Part shown: positions 10,556 to 20,847 of the stretch, piece after piece
How the letters are laid out: each line of letters opens with the position of its first letter
Numbering within the stretch: position 1 is the stretch's first letter
NCBI GenBank assembly: GCA_025603075.1
Contig: MU626286.1
Span: 94,239 to 158,238, forward strand
Source of the DNA: Neoconidiobolus thromboides FSU 785
Taxonomy: Eukaryota; Entomophthoromycota; Entomophthoromycetes; Entomophthorales; Neoconidiobolaceae
Length of the DNA: 64,000 nucleotides
Direction: 5' to 3'
The notes under the pieces: generated by a model
What the model saw: only the letters and a program-made list of their open reading frames with translations
Database searches by the model: none
What the model was told of the DNA's origin: nothing
Translations under genes and position numbers: made by a program

Positions 10556-11641
10556 ATGTATAGTGAAAATCAAGATCAATTAAATTACACTCATAACAAG
10601 GATTCTAATTTGAATAACCTTGACTCCAACCAAGCCCATACCACAGGCCCCACTGTTGTAAAGAATCCCACTTATAATAACAACGTTAACTCATCCAATA
10701 CTACTGGTATAAGTAGTAATCCAACCCACAAACAATACAATGATTTAAATTCGGTGTCATATAATCCTAATAATACCAATGACCTTAATAATCTTAATAC
10801 TGCCACTGCCACTGCCGCGAGTGGTAAACCAAGTAACAACCATCTCAACAATTTGAATTCAGAGACATACAATAGTAATACTGTTAACACCAGTACCACC
10901 AACCATAGTTATACCCCAAGCGAGACCCAGAATAGCACCACGTTTAATAACTCTAGTAATAACCCCGGATTAAGCAATAACCTTGATAATTCCTTTGGCG
11001 CCAATAAGTATAATAGCCAATACAGTAATAACAATGAAGCTTACGATCATGAACGTGTTAATCCTAATACCAATATCCATTCTATCAATAATCAAGCCCA
11101 TGGAAATAATACTTTAGCTGATCCTATTAATGATCATAGTAGAGTCAATAATAATCTTGACCATTCTAATCCTGGCGATAAGCATCATAATAACCACTCT
11201 AATCATGGCAAAACTCATGGAACAGCACTAGGTAGCATGGCTATTGCTATGGGTGCTAATTCGGCAGATATGGCTTGTGTTATGGCATCTCAAGAAGAAA
11301 GCAGACAGCATGAAAATCAACTCAATGATTTTAATCAAACTCATCCAAATCAACAACATAATGATTTGAATCAAACTCATGGTAATACTCATACTACTCA
11401 ATCACATAACATGAACCATAGTAATTTAAATAAACATGACAATAGTTTAAATCAAACTCACAACAATAACCTAAATCAGACTCATCCAAATCAACAATAT
11501 AATGATTTGAATCAAACCCATAGTAACACTCATACTACACAACCACACCACAAGGTAGATCACAGTGATACTAAAGATCATAAGGAGAGCGGTATTAAAG
11601 AAAAAGTGAAGCATGCTATTGATAAAGTATTTCACCATTAA
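10556..11641 (+). CDS. Asn/His-rich hydrophilin-like protein, paralog 1
   Basis: Single-exon, 361 residues, highly hydrophilic and Asn/Ser/His/Thr-rich, with no signal peptide or membrane segment. It begins with the family start (NLDSNQA at about residues 22-28). One non-repetitive island, GSMAIAMGANSADMACVMAS (around residue 225), matches in pattern the GSVIDNTAAMSVNSQDIA island of paralog 2 (A.AM..NS.D.A..). The C-terminal third has LNQTH(P)NQQ repeats. It ends GIKEKVKHAIDKVFHH, a short amphipathic helix also closing paralog 2. The island loosely recalls seed-maturation-protein (SMP) type LEA repeats; I do not assign it. A role in stress protection is inferred from composition only. Confidence 0.82.
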   Translation: MYSENQDQLNYTHNKDSNLNNLDSNQAHTTGPTVVKNPTYNNNVNSSNTTGISSNPTHKQYNDLNSVSYNPNNTNDLNNLNTATATAASGKPSNNHLNNLNSETYNSNTVNTSTTNHSYTPSETQNSTTFNNSSNNPGLSNNLDNSFGANKYNSQYSNNNEAYDHERVNPNTNIHSINNQAHGNNTLADPINDHSRVNNNLDHSNPGDKHHNNHSNHGKTHGTALGSMAIAMGANSADMACVMASQEESRQHENQLNDFNQTHPNQQHNDLNQTHGNTHTTQSHNMNHSNLNKHDNSLNQTHNNNLNQTHPNQQYNDLNQTHSNTHTTQPHHKVDHSDTKDHKESGIKEKVKHAIDKVFHH

Positions 11642-11749
11642 GTTTAAGTTTTTGTAAATAAATAATTTATGCTGTAATTTTGTTTTTAGTTTTTATTATA
11701 ATTTTAATCATATTTTTATAATTGAAGCAATAATACAACTAAATATTTT

Positions 11750-11822
11750 GTCTGTGTTCTTTATCAGTTTTTCTACTCAATAGTGCTTAAAATAAGGAAG
11801 AATAAATTAAAATGAAAAAGTT
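11750..11822 (+). repeat. degenerate MITE-like remnant
   Basis: Keeps only the interior: TTTTTCTACTCAATAGTGCTTAAAA and AAATTAAAATGAAAAAG resemble the core of the ~105-bp element. The terminal repeats are lost. Confidence 0.5.
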
Positions 11823-11871
11823 ATAGTCCTATTTTTTATTTTAGTTTAAAATGGTCCCTATAAATTTTAAG

Positions 11872-12265
11872 TTATTGAGACGATAGGTAGCCATTTATCA
11901 GCTGTCTAAACAAGGTACATTTTTAATAATGAAAACTAAAATAACAATATCTTATCATGTTTTCCTCATTAAACCCTCAGTTATCTTTAACTATTCAAGG
12001 TTCTTATCATTTTTATCGTATGATTATTATTTCAATTCTACTGAAAGATAAAAATCCTTGATTTAGAACTCCATATTTTTTGTATTGTTGAGTTTCTTAT
12101 GTTTCATGTATTTTTCATGATAATAAGCTTTTAGAAAAAATAGTGACACATCATTCTCATTTTTTTGAAAAAAATCGTGACATCACCATGATAAGATAAG
12201 AAAATCCAAGTATATATAAAATGCAAGAAAATGAGTAAGAAAATGAAAAATAAAATAAAATCAAT
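11872..12265 (+). repeat. 5' flank duplicated with paralog (copy 2)
   Basis: Second copy of the promoter-containing block described at 10170-10555. It is diverged, but landmark order is kept. Confidence 0.7.
12143..12220 (+). promoter_or_regulatory. conserved promoter module, paralog 2
   Basis: GTGACACATCATTC, then CGTGACATCACCATGAT, then TATATATAAA at 12211-12220, about 45 bp before the ATG. Motifs and spacing are conserved with the paralog 1 module while the sequence between them has diverged, which argues for function. Confidence 0.6.
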
Positions 12266-13120
12266 ATGAATAATCAAAATCAATTAAGCTCTACCCATAA
12301 GAAGGATACTAGTTTAAGTAACCTTGACTCTAACCAAGCTTATTCTACTGGTTCTCAACTTAGCTCTGGCTTAAACTCGGAGATGTACAATGCTAATAAT
12401 AATAGTAATCTTAATGCTACCAATATTTCTACTGCTACTGCTGCAAGTAGTAAACCAAAAAATAGTTATCTCGATAACTTAAATTCTGAGATGTTTAATA
12501 ATAGTAAGGCTAATACTAGTAACACTAATCTTAGCTATATTCCAAGTGAGACCCAAAATAACAGCTCATTGAATAATTCTAATAATAAGACTGGGTTGAA
12601 CAGGAACTCTGATGACCCTTTTAAAGGTAATAAGCACAATAATAATCAATATAGCAATGCCAAATTATCTGGATCAGTAATTGATAATACTGCTGCCATG
12701 AGTGTCAATTCACAAGATATTGCTTCTTCTATAACTGCCCAAGAAAAGGATAACATAAATAATAATCAATATAACAGCAATGAAACTTATAATAGTAACC
12801 AATATAATAATACTAAACCATCTGGATCAGTAATTGATAATACTGCTGCCATGAGTGTTAATTCACAAGATATTGCTTCTTCTATAACTGCTCAAGAAAA
12901 GGATAAAAAGCATAATACCCAATATAATAATAATCAAGCTCATAGTAATGAACGTATTAATGCTGATAGTAATATTCATTCTATTAACAGTCAGACCCAT
13001 ACCAATACTAATACTACTCAATCACATAATGTGGATCATAATAATATAGATAAGCATCATGAGGAAGGTGGTATTAAAGAAAAGGTAAAAAATGTTATCG
13101 ATAAAGTATTCCACAGCTAA
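12266..13120 (+). CDS. Asn-rich hydrophilin-like protein, paralog 2
   Basis: Single-exon, 284 residues, tandem paralog of the preceding gene. They share the N-terminal NQLSSTHKKDTSLSNLDSNQ-type start, the SYIPSETQN block and the terminal GIKEKVKNVIDKVFHS helix. The non-repetitive island (SGSVIDNTAAMSVNSQDIA and following) is present twice, as two almost identical 85-bp stretches, where paralog 1 has a single diverged copy. No membrane segment, signal peptide or Cys. Like its neighbour it looks like an intrinsically disordered stress protein; this is inference from composition and the shared promoter module. Confidence 0.82.
   Translation: MNNQNQLSSTHKKDTSLSNLDSNQAYSTGSQLSSGLNSEMYNANNNSNLNATNISTATAASSKPKNSYLDNLNSEMFNNSKANTSNTNLSYIPSETQNNSSLNNSNNKTGLNRNSDDPFKGNKHNNNQYSNAKLSGSVIDNTAAMSVNSQDIASSITAQEKDNINNNQYNSNETYNSNQYNNTKPSGSVIDNTAAMSVNSQDIASSITAQEKDKKHNTQYNNNQAHSNERINADSNIHSINSQTHTNTNTTQSHNVDHNNIDKHHEEGGIKEKVKNVIDKVFHS
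12668..12752 (+). repeat. 85-bp internal repeat, unit 1
   Basis: Starts TCTGGATCAGTAATTGATAA. Matches 12821-12905 with only about two third-position differences, so it is a recent duplication or has been homogenised by gene conversion. Confidence 0.9.
12821..12905 (+). repeat. 85-bp internal repeat, unit 2
   Basis: Second unit; 153 bp start-to-start from unit 1, keeping frame. Confidence 0.9.
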
Positions 13121-13249
13121 TATTTGCAAACAAATAATTTGTATTGTAATTCTATCATAATTTTTATTTAAAGTGATAAAACTTTATAAAGCAATAAATT
13201 AAAAATAAAGGCAATAATAAAAAGGCAATAATTTATTTATATTACAAAT

Positions 13250-14085
13250 AAAGTTAGGTTATAGTTATGTTAAATTTACTTCTAATTTGTATGATAAGTT
13301 AAATAATTTAGACATTACTAATATGATTTTTCCATTTAATAATAATGGCCGTAATACTTGACCAGCTAAGATAATCTTTTGAAGTAAAATATATCAAAGT
13401 AATTAATTATAAATAGCTGTTTTGATCCATAATAAACCAACCTTTATGATTACTAGAGCAACTATTAAATAACCCTTAGATATTGAAGTAAGTAAATATA
13501 AACTGCGAGTATAATAATATAATAATAGCTTATTTACCTTTATATCTTTTCTCTAAATTAAATAAGCTCTGATATACATGGGTTTTCACTAAGTACTTTA
13601 ATTCATTAAGATCATTCCATTGAATTTTTCATAAGAAATTAATATCTAAGGGCAAATCTTCTTTATCTGAAGTTCTAAATACATTATATTTAATTAACTT
13701 ATGCCAACTACTCTCCGTAATATCTATTTTATTACCAATTTTATAATAAATCCTACCATTTGCTCCCTATTGTGTTAATTTCAGTATACCATTAGTACCA
13801 TAATTGTTTTTATTGTCATTTCTTCCTCTAGATGGCAATGTTACATAAGCATATAACTCACCTAATTTTTGATCCTAATTTCTTATCTTTCTTTAATTAT
13901 AAATCCGTTTTAATTTCTCAACAACCTTTGGTTTTAACTCTAGTAACAATGAAGCAACAGATTTCTCACTGTGACTGGCATCGCTATCTTCATCATCCGA
14001 ATTTAGTAAAATATCCAATTCCTTAACACTGATGACTACAAGTTTATTTGAACATGAAGAGAAGGGTTGGATTAAATCATAAGAT
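13250..14085 (-). pseudogene. decayed gene of unknown function
   Basis: One minus-strand frame runs ~278 codons with only eight stops, where base composition predicts about 25. It has no frameshift. The best part (13530-14085) contains a Ser/Asp/Glu-rich segment, then LYAYVTLPSRGRN, SSWHKLIKYNVFRTSDKED and NDLNELKYLVKTHVYQSLFN. The stops (TAA, TAG, TAG, TGA, then TAAs) are each one transition from Gln, Arg or Trp codons. I do not recognise the family. Start and end are not defined; the right end may extend beyond 14085. The frame may once have been intact and decayed by point mutation alone. Confidence 0.5.
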
Positions 14086-14499
14086 TAATGTCTTTTATTA
14101 GAGTTTAGTTGATATAAATTTAAGATTTATCTATTTGTATTACCATAATCATGGGCCCATTAAGCTTGTTATTTGGGCTTTTATTAAATGATTCACATTC
14201 ATTTTCGTTCCTATTCCCACTCCCAATTGAATAATCATATCCATAAATACTCTGTCTCTCCTCTCTCCTACCAATGTTCTTATATTCTTCACAACCATCT
14301 TGATATTGGCCTATTATAATCCACTTCCGTCTTAATCAATCTCTTACAATATTTCCCTTTATTATCAAAATAAACATAACATCTCATTATATGGTCATTC
14401 TATTCTAAACAGACATACATAGAAACAAAATAAAATATACATCTACCCTGAGGATCTTTTAAACTTAAATTCATCTCAAAGTGAAGATAGTAAAAAAGT
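14086..14499. other. intergenic, pyrimidine-rich
   Basis: No gene recognised. It may hold the 5' part of the decayed gene to its left. Confidence 0.4.
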
Positions 14500-14607
14500 A
14501 TATGGGGGTGTTTTTTTTAGTTTCATTACTTTTCTCTATTTTTTAAGCACTATTTGAGTAAAAAAGCTATTAGTAAAATTCTTAAACAAAAAAATACATC
14601 CCCATAT
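14500..14607 (-). repeat. MITE-like element, copy 4
   Basis: Reverse orientation, TATGGGGGTGT at left and ACATCCCCATATA at right. Confidence 0.9.
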
Positions 14608-14920
14608 AAATTTGAAAGAATTCTGATTTTAATATTATTCCGGATTATGAAAGATTCATAGTTGTTACATTGATAAGTTAGATTCCTAGTCAATGCATTA
14701 ATATATAATGTTTTTTATGACTATTGATGCTTAAGGCTACTTTAGAGTAATAGTCTCTTCACTTATTTCTTTATCTTTATTTGTTATAACATTATCTTTT
14801 GCACCCTGGTTTTGGTTTACCATTCTTTATTTTTCCTACTTTGTTTATCTAAATTAACTAAATAGCTTAGCTAATAAATAAATAAATAAATACAAACAAT
14901 TCAAATAGAAATAGTTAACA
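14608..14920. other. intergenic between MITE copies
   Basis: Nothing recognised; contains a short (AAAT)n run near 14877. Confidence 0.5.
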
Positions 14921-15025
14921 TATGGGGATGTATTTTTGTGTTTAAGAATTTTACTAACAAATTTTCCGCTTAAATAACACTTAAAAAATGGAAAAAATAA
15001 TGAAGTCAAAAAAGACACTCCCATA
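14921..15025 (+). repeat. MITE-like element, copy 5
   Basis: Near-consensus: TATGGGGATGTATTTTTGTG at left, ACACTCCCATATA at right. Confidence 0.9.
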
Positions 15026-15459
15026 TATTAAACTATTTTTTAATATTTTTTAATATTTTTTAGCAATTTCAATACTAACTATAATAGCTAATTCAAAGCC
15101 CAATATTTAAAATAAAATAAATTAAAACTTAATGAAAACAGTTAAATTATCTTTTATTCATAAAAGTATAAGTGTTAAATTGTTTTTATTTTATAATAAA
15201 TTAAAACATTGATTTTTACAAATTTTATCATTGACGCTACCCTCTATTATTAATAATTATAAAATATCAATGACTTTGGAACAAAAAACATAAACTACAT
15301 TAACGTCATAAACTATAGTCTACAAATTATGAAAATTAGTTAGATCTTGTCTATATAATAGCTATAAAATTATTGAACTTTATTGATATAAAACCATTTC
15401 TTGCATCAATCAATTTGCTAGTAATTTTATATATTTTTTGTGTTATTTATTCATAGTAG
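15026..15459. other. 5' flank of tRNA gene
   Basis: AT-rich, no gene recognised. Confidence 0.5.
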
Positions 15460-15541
15460 GACACTTTGGCCGAGCGGTTAAGGCGTGAGCCTAGAAAGCT
15501 CATGGGGTTTCCCCGCGCAGGTTCAAATCCTGCAGGTGTCG
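15460..15541 (+). tRNA. tRNA-Ser(AGA)
   Basis: Class II tRNA of 82 nt without intron. Acceptor stem GACACTT pairs with AGGTGTC and the discriminator is G. The D arm contains the A-box-like TGGCCGAGCGGTTAAGGC. The anticodon stem is TGAGC/GCTCA, with loop CTAGAAA giving anticodon AGA (reads UCU, Ser). The long variable arm is GGGG-TTT-CCCC, and the T arm GCAGG-TTCAAAT-CCTGC gives the B box. The long variable arm independently supports Ser. Confidence 0.97.
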
Positions 15542-15543
15542 TC

Positions 15544-15549
15544 CCTTTT
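15544..15549 (+). terminator. Pol III terminator of tRNA-Ser
   Basis: Run of six T beginning a few bases after the discriminator. Confidence 0.8.
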
Positions 15550-15811
15550 TTAACCTAAGGGGGGGATATAGGTCAGTTACCAATTATTCTTTTTTGGGAT
15601 TTTTAAAAGAGTTTAAATTTACAGCTAAACCCTGATATATTTTTTAAATCTAAGTTTAAATTATTATAATTTTTTGTTTTTAAAACTCCTGATTTGGCTA
15701 TTAAATATAATTTTATTTTTTTATCATTTTATTTTGTTTCTTATTAACAAAGTTTTTTAATACATTAATTTAATAATTATATTATAAAATTATAGCTGTT
15801 GTATTTTTTGT

Positions 15812-15919
15812 ATATGAGAGTGTTTTTTTTTACTTCATTATTTCTTCCATTTTTTAAGCGCTATTTAAGCGGAAAATTTATTAGTAAAATTCTTAAACAC
15901 AAAAATACATCCCCATATA
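15812..15919 (-). repeat. MITE-like element, copy 6
   Basis: Reverse orientation; left end ATGAGAGTGTTTTTTTTTAC is degenerate, right end ACATCCCCATATA is intact. Confidence 0.88.
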
Positions 15920-16191
15920 ATACTTTAGTTTAAAAAAACTTTAATATAATAGCTTTTTTTGAAACTTTATTAAACTTAATTTAACAAGCTTTTTTTGTTT
16001 TTTAACTATATTTATTATTATTAATAAAACAAATTATTCTTCCATTTATTTCATATAACCTTTTTGATTACTCTATATTATTTTATTTATTTCTAAGCTT
16101 ATTTTAATTTTTAAACTAAGATTTTATGATTTATTGTAAACAGTTAATTAAAAACAGTATAAATCATCAATTATAAAAATAACTATTAATT

Positions 16192-16299
16192 AATATAAAA
16201 GTATTTTTTTAGCTTTATCACTTTTTCTATCTTTTAAACATTATTAAGCAGAAAAATTATTAATAAAATTTCAAATAAAGGAATACATCTCTATATATT
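16192..16299 (-). repeat. MITE-like element, copy 7 (degenerate)
   Basis: Reverse orientation. TTTTTTTAGCTTTATCACTTTT and AATACATCTCTATATA are recognisable; the left terminal repeat is lost. Confidence 0.7.
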
Positions 16300-16314
16300 A
16301 GAAAGTATGTTTAA

Positions 16315-16418
16315 TATGAAAATGTATTTTTTTAAAGAATTTCACTAACACTCTTTCTGTTGAAATAGGGCTTAAAAAATGGAAAAAGTGATAAAATTAA
16401 AAAAACATTCATATATAT
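16315..16418 (+). repeat. MITE-like element, copy 8
   Basis: ATATGAAAATGTATTTTTTT at left, AAACATTCATATATA at right; core AAATAGGGCTTAAAAAATGG. Confidence 0.8.
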
Positions 16419-16484
16419 CATTTGCTTTAAATAATATGGTTTTTTTAATGCCAGATTTTAAAAAAGTGAGTAATATTAATCTAC

Positions 16485-16591
16485 ATAAGGGAGGTGTATT
16501 TTTGTATTTAAGAATTTTACTAAAAATCTTTCGGCTCAAATAGCGCTTAAAAGATAGAGAAAGTAATGAAACCAAAAAAAACATCCCCATA
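16485..16591 (+). repeat. MITE-like element, copy 9
   Basis: Near-consensus core CTCAAATAGCGCTTAAAAGA; right end AACATCCCCATAA. Confidence 0.88.
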
Positions 16592-16791
16592 ACCTATTGC
16601 AAAATAACTATAAAGGAACAAGGAATTGGTGAAAGAAAATAGCAAGCTTACCCTCAAGCAATGATGAATTTTATTTATTTAATAAAGTTGATTAATAAAG
16701 TTTGAGCTTAACTTTTTATTTTTTTTTATTTTTTCAATTAAACGAGTACAAATACAACTTTTTTCAGTAAATACCAAACAAGTTATTTCAT

Positions 16792-16893
16792 GATATAGGG
16801 ATGTTTTTTTAACTTCATCACTTTTTCCTTTCAAGCGCTATTTGAGTGGAAAAACTGTTAGTAAAATTCTTAAACACAAAAAAACATCCTCAT
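16792..16893 (-). repeat. MITE-like element, copy 10
   Basis: Reverse orientation; GATATAGGGATGTTTTTTTA at left, AAAACATCCTCATT at right. Confidence 0.85.
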
Positions 16894-17254
16894 TGATACT
16901 ATTTGTTTAAATTTTGTTAATTCTCATATTAACTTCTGGATTTCAGACTTGAGTTTGCAAAATTGGATTTTTGCTAAACTTAGTAAAAATAGTATAGAGT
17001 ATAGATACTAGATAGATTAAATAATACTTTCTATAATTTTGAATATTACTAGTTCTAATCTTAACCTTAAAAATTTAATGCTTACTCTAGACCTCCTCTA
17101 TCTTAACCAAACTTTTATTCAAAATCTAAATTTTCGGATGTTTTTTTCAAATTAATTTTAGACCTTAAAGATTCAAAATCTAATTTGGTTTGTTAAAATT
17201 GAATTGTTAAAATTTATCAATTTATTATTTTCTAATACTCACTTTCACCAACCA
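16894..17254. other. 5' flank of the flavoprotein gene
   Basis: No gene recognised; promoter of the gene at 17255 expected here. Confidence 0.5.
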
Positions 17255-18229
17255 ATGTTTAAATTGTACCAATCCTTCCAATTACCTTTAAAGGGCATAA
17301 AAAGGAGTTATTTCACCTCCCCAACAACTAAAAGCAGAAGTTTTTATTATGGATTAGGCTTAGGCGCTAGTGCCTTGCTTTATGGTCTTTATCACTTGGT
17401 CAAATCGGATGATAATATTAATGAAATTGATTTTGTTCCATTCACTTTAACTTCTAAAACAAAATTAAACCACAACACTTCCCTATTTCATTTACAGGGT
17501 ACCTCTCCCATCAATTTTCCATTATTAAGTCATATTCAAGTGAAACATCATTTAATGCAAATCATGCGACCATATACTGTACTTCCATTGGAGTTTCAGA
17601 AAACTAAAGACGGATTTTTACAGAAAGATATAGTATTGATGATTAAAGAATACAATGATGGTCCAATGAGTCAATTTTTGTTTCGCAAAAAAGTAGGAGA
17701 TAAAGTAGAAGTAAGAGGACCTTATTATACAATTCGAGAAGAGCTTAAAAAAGAAGGTAAATTAATCATGTTGGCAGCAGGTACTGGTATTGCTCCATTT
17801 TATCAAATATTAAAAGTGGTTTTGAATGGAGAAACAAAACAGAAATTCGAATTGTTTTATTTTAATAGGAATAAAGAAGATATCTTATTAAAAAAAGAGT
17901 TGGATGAAATGAAATTGAAATTTGAAGATCAAGTAAAAGTTTATTATTATTGTGAGGATAATAAAGGGGATGATGAGATAGCTAATGGTATTGTTAATTT
18001 TGAGTTAATAAATAATTATTTGAAAAAGAATCCATTATCAAGTAACGATAAAATATTGATTTGTGGACCTGAAGGGTAATTTAATATTTAATATTTAATA
18101 TTATAATTAATTGTTTTAAGGTTTTTAAGAGCGATAGGTGGAGCTAAATTAAACGATTATGAAGATGGAGAAGTAACCGGAATATTAGGAAAATTAAATA
18201 TTACTAAAGAACAGGTTTATAAATTATAG
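17255..18229 (+). CDS. mitochondrial NADH-cytochrome b5 reductase / CYC2-like flavoprotein
   Basis: Two exons (17255-18075, 18121-18229; 45-bp intron) encode 309 residues. An upstream open frame lacks an ATG, so the first in-frame ATG is used. The N-terminus is basic and followed by a hydrophobic stretch (YYGLGLGASALLYGLYHLV), fitting a mitochondrial membrane anchor. The FAD domain has MRPYTVLPLE (RxYT motif) and GPMSQFLF (flavin phosphate-binding GxxS); the NADH domain has LAAGTGIAPFYQIL and, across the intron, CGPEGF. The family passes electrons from NADH via FAD to cytochrome b5 or a haem protein. The FVPFTLTSK opening also recalls fungal CYC2, the cytochrome c import/haem-attachment factor, so MCR1-like and CYC2-like both remain possible. 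It is convergent with the AsnRS gene, 73 bp apart. Confidence 0.88.
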
Positions 18230-18302
18230 ATAAATAAATATTAAATATTAAATATTAAAGATTAAAAATTAAACCTATTTCTGTTTCTATTTTTATCTTA
18301 TT

Positions 18303-19840
18303 TTAATAACGACAATGGTTGATATATCTAGGATAAGGAGAAGTATCTCTAATATGTTCTTGCCCTGTAATAAATTGTAAGAATCTTTCAATACCTAAAC
18401 CAAAGCCACCATGGGGTACAGAGCCATATCTCCTTAAATCTAAATACCATTGATACTCATTTAACATAGTTGAGTTCATGTTATTTTCTAATATATTAAT
18501 ATCGTCTTCACGTAATGAACCTCCAATTAATTCTCCAATACCTGGTATTAATAAATCAAAACAAGCAACAGTACTGTTATCTTGATTCAATTTCATATAA
18601 AAAGGTTTAATTTGCTTTGGATAATTAGTTATAAAAACTGGAGATTGATAGTAATTTGCTAAATATTTTTCATGCTCTGATTGTAAAGATTTACCAACAA
18701 TAGGCTGAAATTCAAATTTTTGTTTACTATTTTCTAATTCTTTGATTGCTTGTTGATAACTTAATCTATAAAATGGTTGGTTAATTACCATATTTAATTT
18801 ATTTAACAATTGCCCTTTTTCTGTTCCATATTTATCAAAAAATTCTAATTCTTCTTTGCCAACTTGTACTAAATATTTCAAACAATCTTTGATAACTACT
18901 TCAGCTAAATCCATCAATTGGTTTAAATCTTTAAGGAAAGCAAGTTCTAATTCAAACATCCAAAATTCAGCTAAATGTCGTGATGTCATTGAACCTTCCG
19001 CTCTGAATGTGGGACCAATTGTATAAACTCTAGATAAACTATTGGCTAACATTTCCAAATGTAATTGAGCTGAAACAGTTAAATAAGCTGGATTCCCAAA
19101 GAATTCTTCATTATTGCTTTTGATTTTGAATACTTCTCCTCCTCCTTCACAATCATGGGAGGTTATTATAGGAGTATGTACTTGAATAAACTCTTTTTGC
19201 TAACAATTATGTTAATAATAATTTACTTATTTTTTAAGTTCATATTTACATTTAAACTTTGATTAATAGCAGTTAGTAAATGAGATCTAAGTCTTAATAA
19301 AGCGGACATTCCATTAGTACGTGGTCTTAAATGCCCATGTTCTCTTAAAAATTCTAAGCCATGTTTTTTCTTTTGTAATGGATAGCTCTAATTGTATAAA
19401 TAACTAATCTTTGGAGTAAAAAAATTGTTACCTCAGCATCGCTTTTACCCAAAATTTGTAAACTATTTACTTTTAATTCTAAACTTTGATTCTTTCCAGG
19501 ACTCTTTACAAGTTTACCATACGCTTTTAAAGAGCAACCGGTAGTTACACTATATAAATTAATAAATAAAATATTAACCTGATTCTTAATTTGATTACTC
19601 TTTGATTAATTCATTCTTATCTAAATCTTCAAAAACGAGTTGTAATGGTTTTGTATTTGATCCATCCGATAAAGCCACAAAACCAATTGTTTTTTGAATT
19701 CTAGCTGTCTTAACCCATCCACTTACTTCCAACTCTTCACCTTCTTTTCCATTTTCAAGTATCCTTTGTAAATTTCTCGTTAAACATGTGGTATACGGCC
19801 TTTTCAATATAGTTTTCAATGGACTTAACAAGCTTAGCAT
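18303..19840 (-). CDS. asparaginyl-tRNA synthetase, mitochondrial type
   Basis: Four exons on the minus strand: 19840-19599, 19549-19432, 19387-19250 and 19199-18303, giving 464 residues with every splice in phase. The N-terminus is basic and Ser/Thr/Leu-rich, typical of a mitochondrial presequence. The OB-fold anticodon-binding domain starts at VSGWVKTARIQKTIGF. The class II core shows motif 2 (TFRAEGSMTSRHLAEFWMFE) and motif 3 (GGFGLGIERFLQFI). The C-terminus DTSPYPRY resembles mitochondrial/bacterial AsnRS (NARS2/SLM5). It charges mitochondrial tRNA-Asn in the matrix. The EFWMFELE sequence after motif 2 fits AsnRS rather than AspRS. It is divergent from the UBC7 gene with 195 bp between start codons. 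Confidence 0.94.
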
Positions 19841-20035
19841 TTCAATTTTTTTTAATATTAAAAAAAATCAAAGGATGAAAATTTGGCTATGATTGGTTAT
19901 TAAGGTTTTAGTACAGGTTTAATCAGTTGGAATTTTATTGGCTGCCACTAAAGTCGTTTCATGTTACTTCATTTTAGAATCTAAAGATTAATGTTTATAA
20001 ATTTATTTATTTTTTATTAATTTAACAAAGTGAAG

Positions 20036-20791
20036 ATGAGTTCAACTGCTTTAAAAAGATTAATTACTGAATATAAGGGTAGATTAGTATTGAGTTTTAG
20101 TTTAATATATGTCTTAATTGATTATAGAGTTAACTGTCAATCCCCCAGAAGGCATTACAGCTGGTAAAAATAGGAAATAAATAGTTTCTAAAATGATACT
20201 AAATTCTATAACTTAGGTCCAGTATCTGAAGATAATTTTTTTGAATGGGACGCATTAATAGCGTAATTAATAATATGTTTATTTAAAACTAATTTCATTA
20301 ATCAATATATTTTTAGTGGCCCTGAAGGCACCCCATTTGAAGGTGGTTTATTTTCAGCTACATTAACTTTCCCAAAAGATTACCCATTATCCCCACCAGT
20401 AATGAAGTTTACTTGTCCAATGTTTCATCCAAATAGTAATTACTATAAATGTATTTCTATTTTTAGTTAATATATATAGTTTATCCCAATGGCGAAGTAT
20501 GTATATCAATTTTGCATGCGGCTGGAGATGATCCCAATATGTATGAGTCATCTTCAGAAAGATGGTCTCCAGTACAATCCATTGAAAAAATATTAATATC
20601 GGTAGTTAGTATGTTGGCTGGTAAGTTTAATTTATTATTGTTTATTCCATATTTTGAATTAGAGTATTATTATCATAGATCCAAATGACGAAAGCGGAGC
20701 TAATATTGATGCTTGTAAAGTATGGCGAAACAATCGTGAAGAATATGATCGATTGGTCAAAGAAAACGTTAAGCTTACCCTTGGATTATAA
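20036..20791 (+). CDS. UBC7: ubiquitin-conjugating enzyme E2, UBC7/UBE2G2
   Basis: Six exons: 20036-20078, 20128-20163, 20217-20262, 20317-20435, 20480-20620 and 20679-20791; introns 44-58 bp. The joined frame gives 165 residues, exactly the length of human UBE2G2. It starts with [20 protein letters not shown]. It carries the E2 HPN motif ([18 protein letters not shown], catalytic Cys in EVCISIL) and the UBC7-specific acidic insertion [19 protein letters not shown]. The end is VKLTLGL. UBC7 works with ER-associated degradation ligases (HRD1, gp78/DOA10 type). The next gene downstream encodes a proteasome assembly chaperone. Confidence 0.97.
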
Positions 20792-20847
20792 GAATTGCCT
20801 ATTTTAGTAATAAAATAAAGTTGAGTAAAGTTGAGGGATATTTGTAC

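Noticed and set aside
13832-14026. Plus-strand peptide WHRYLHHPNLVKY resembling the Copia GAG-pre-integrase motif
   Set aside because: It is isolated, with no other retroelement signature, and lies antisense to a longer, more coherent minus-strand frame.
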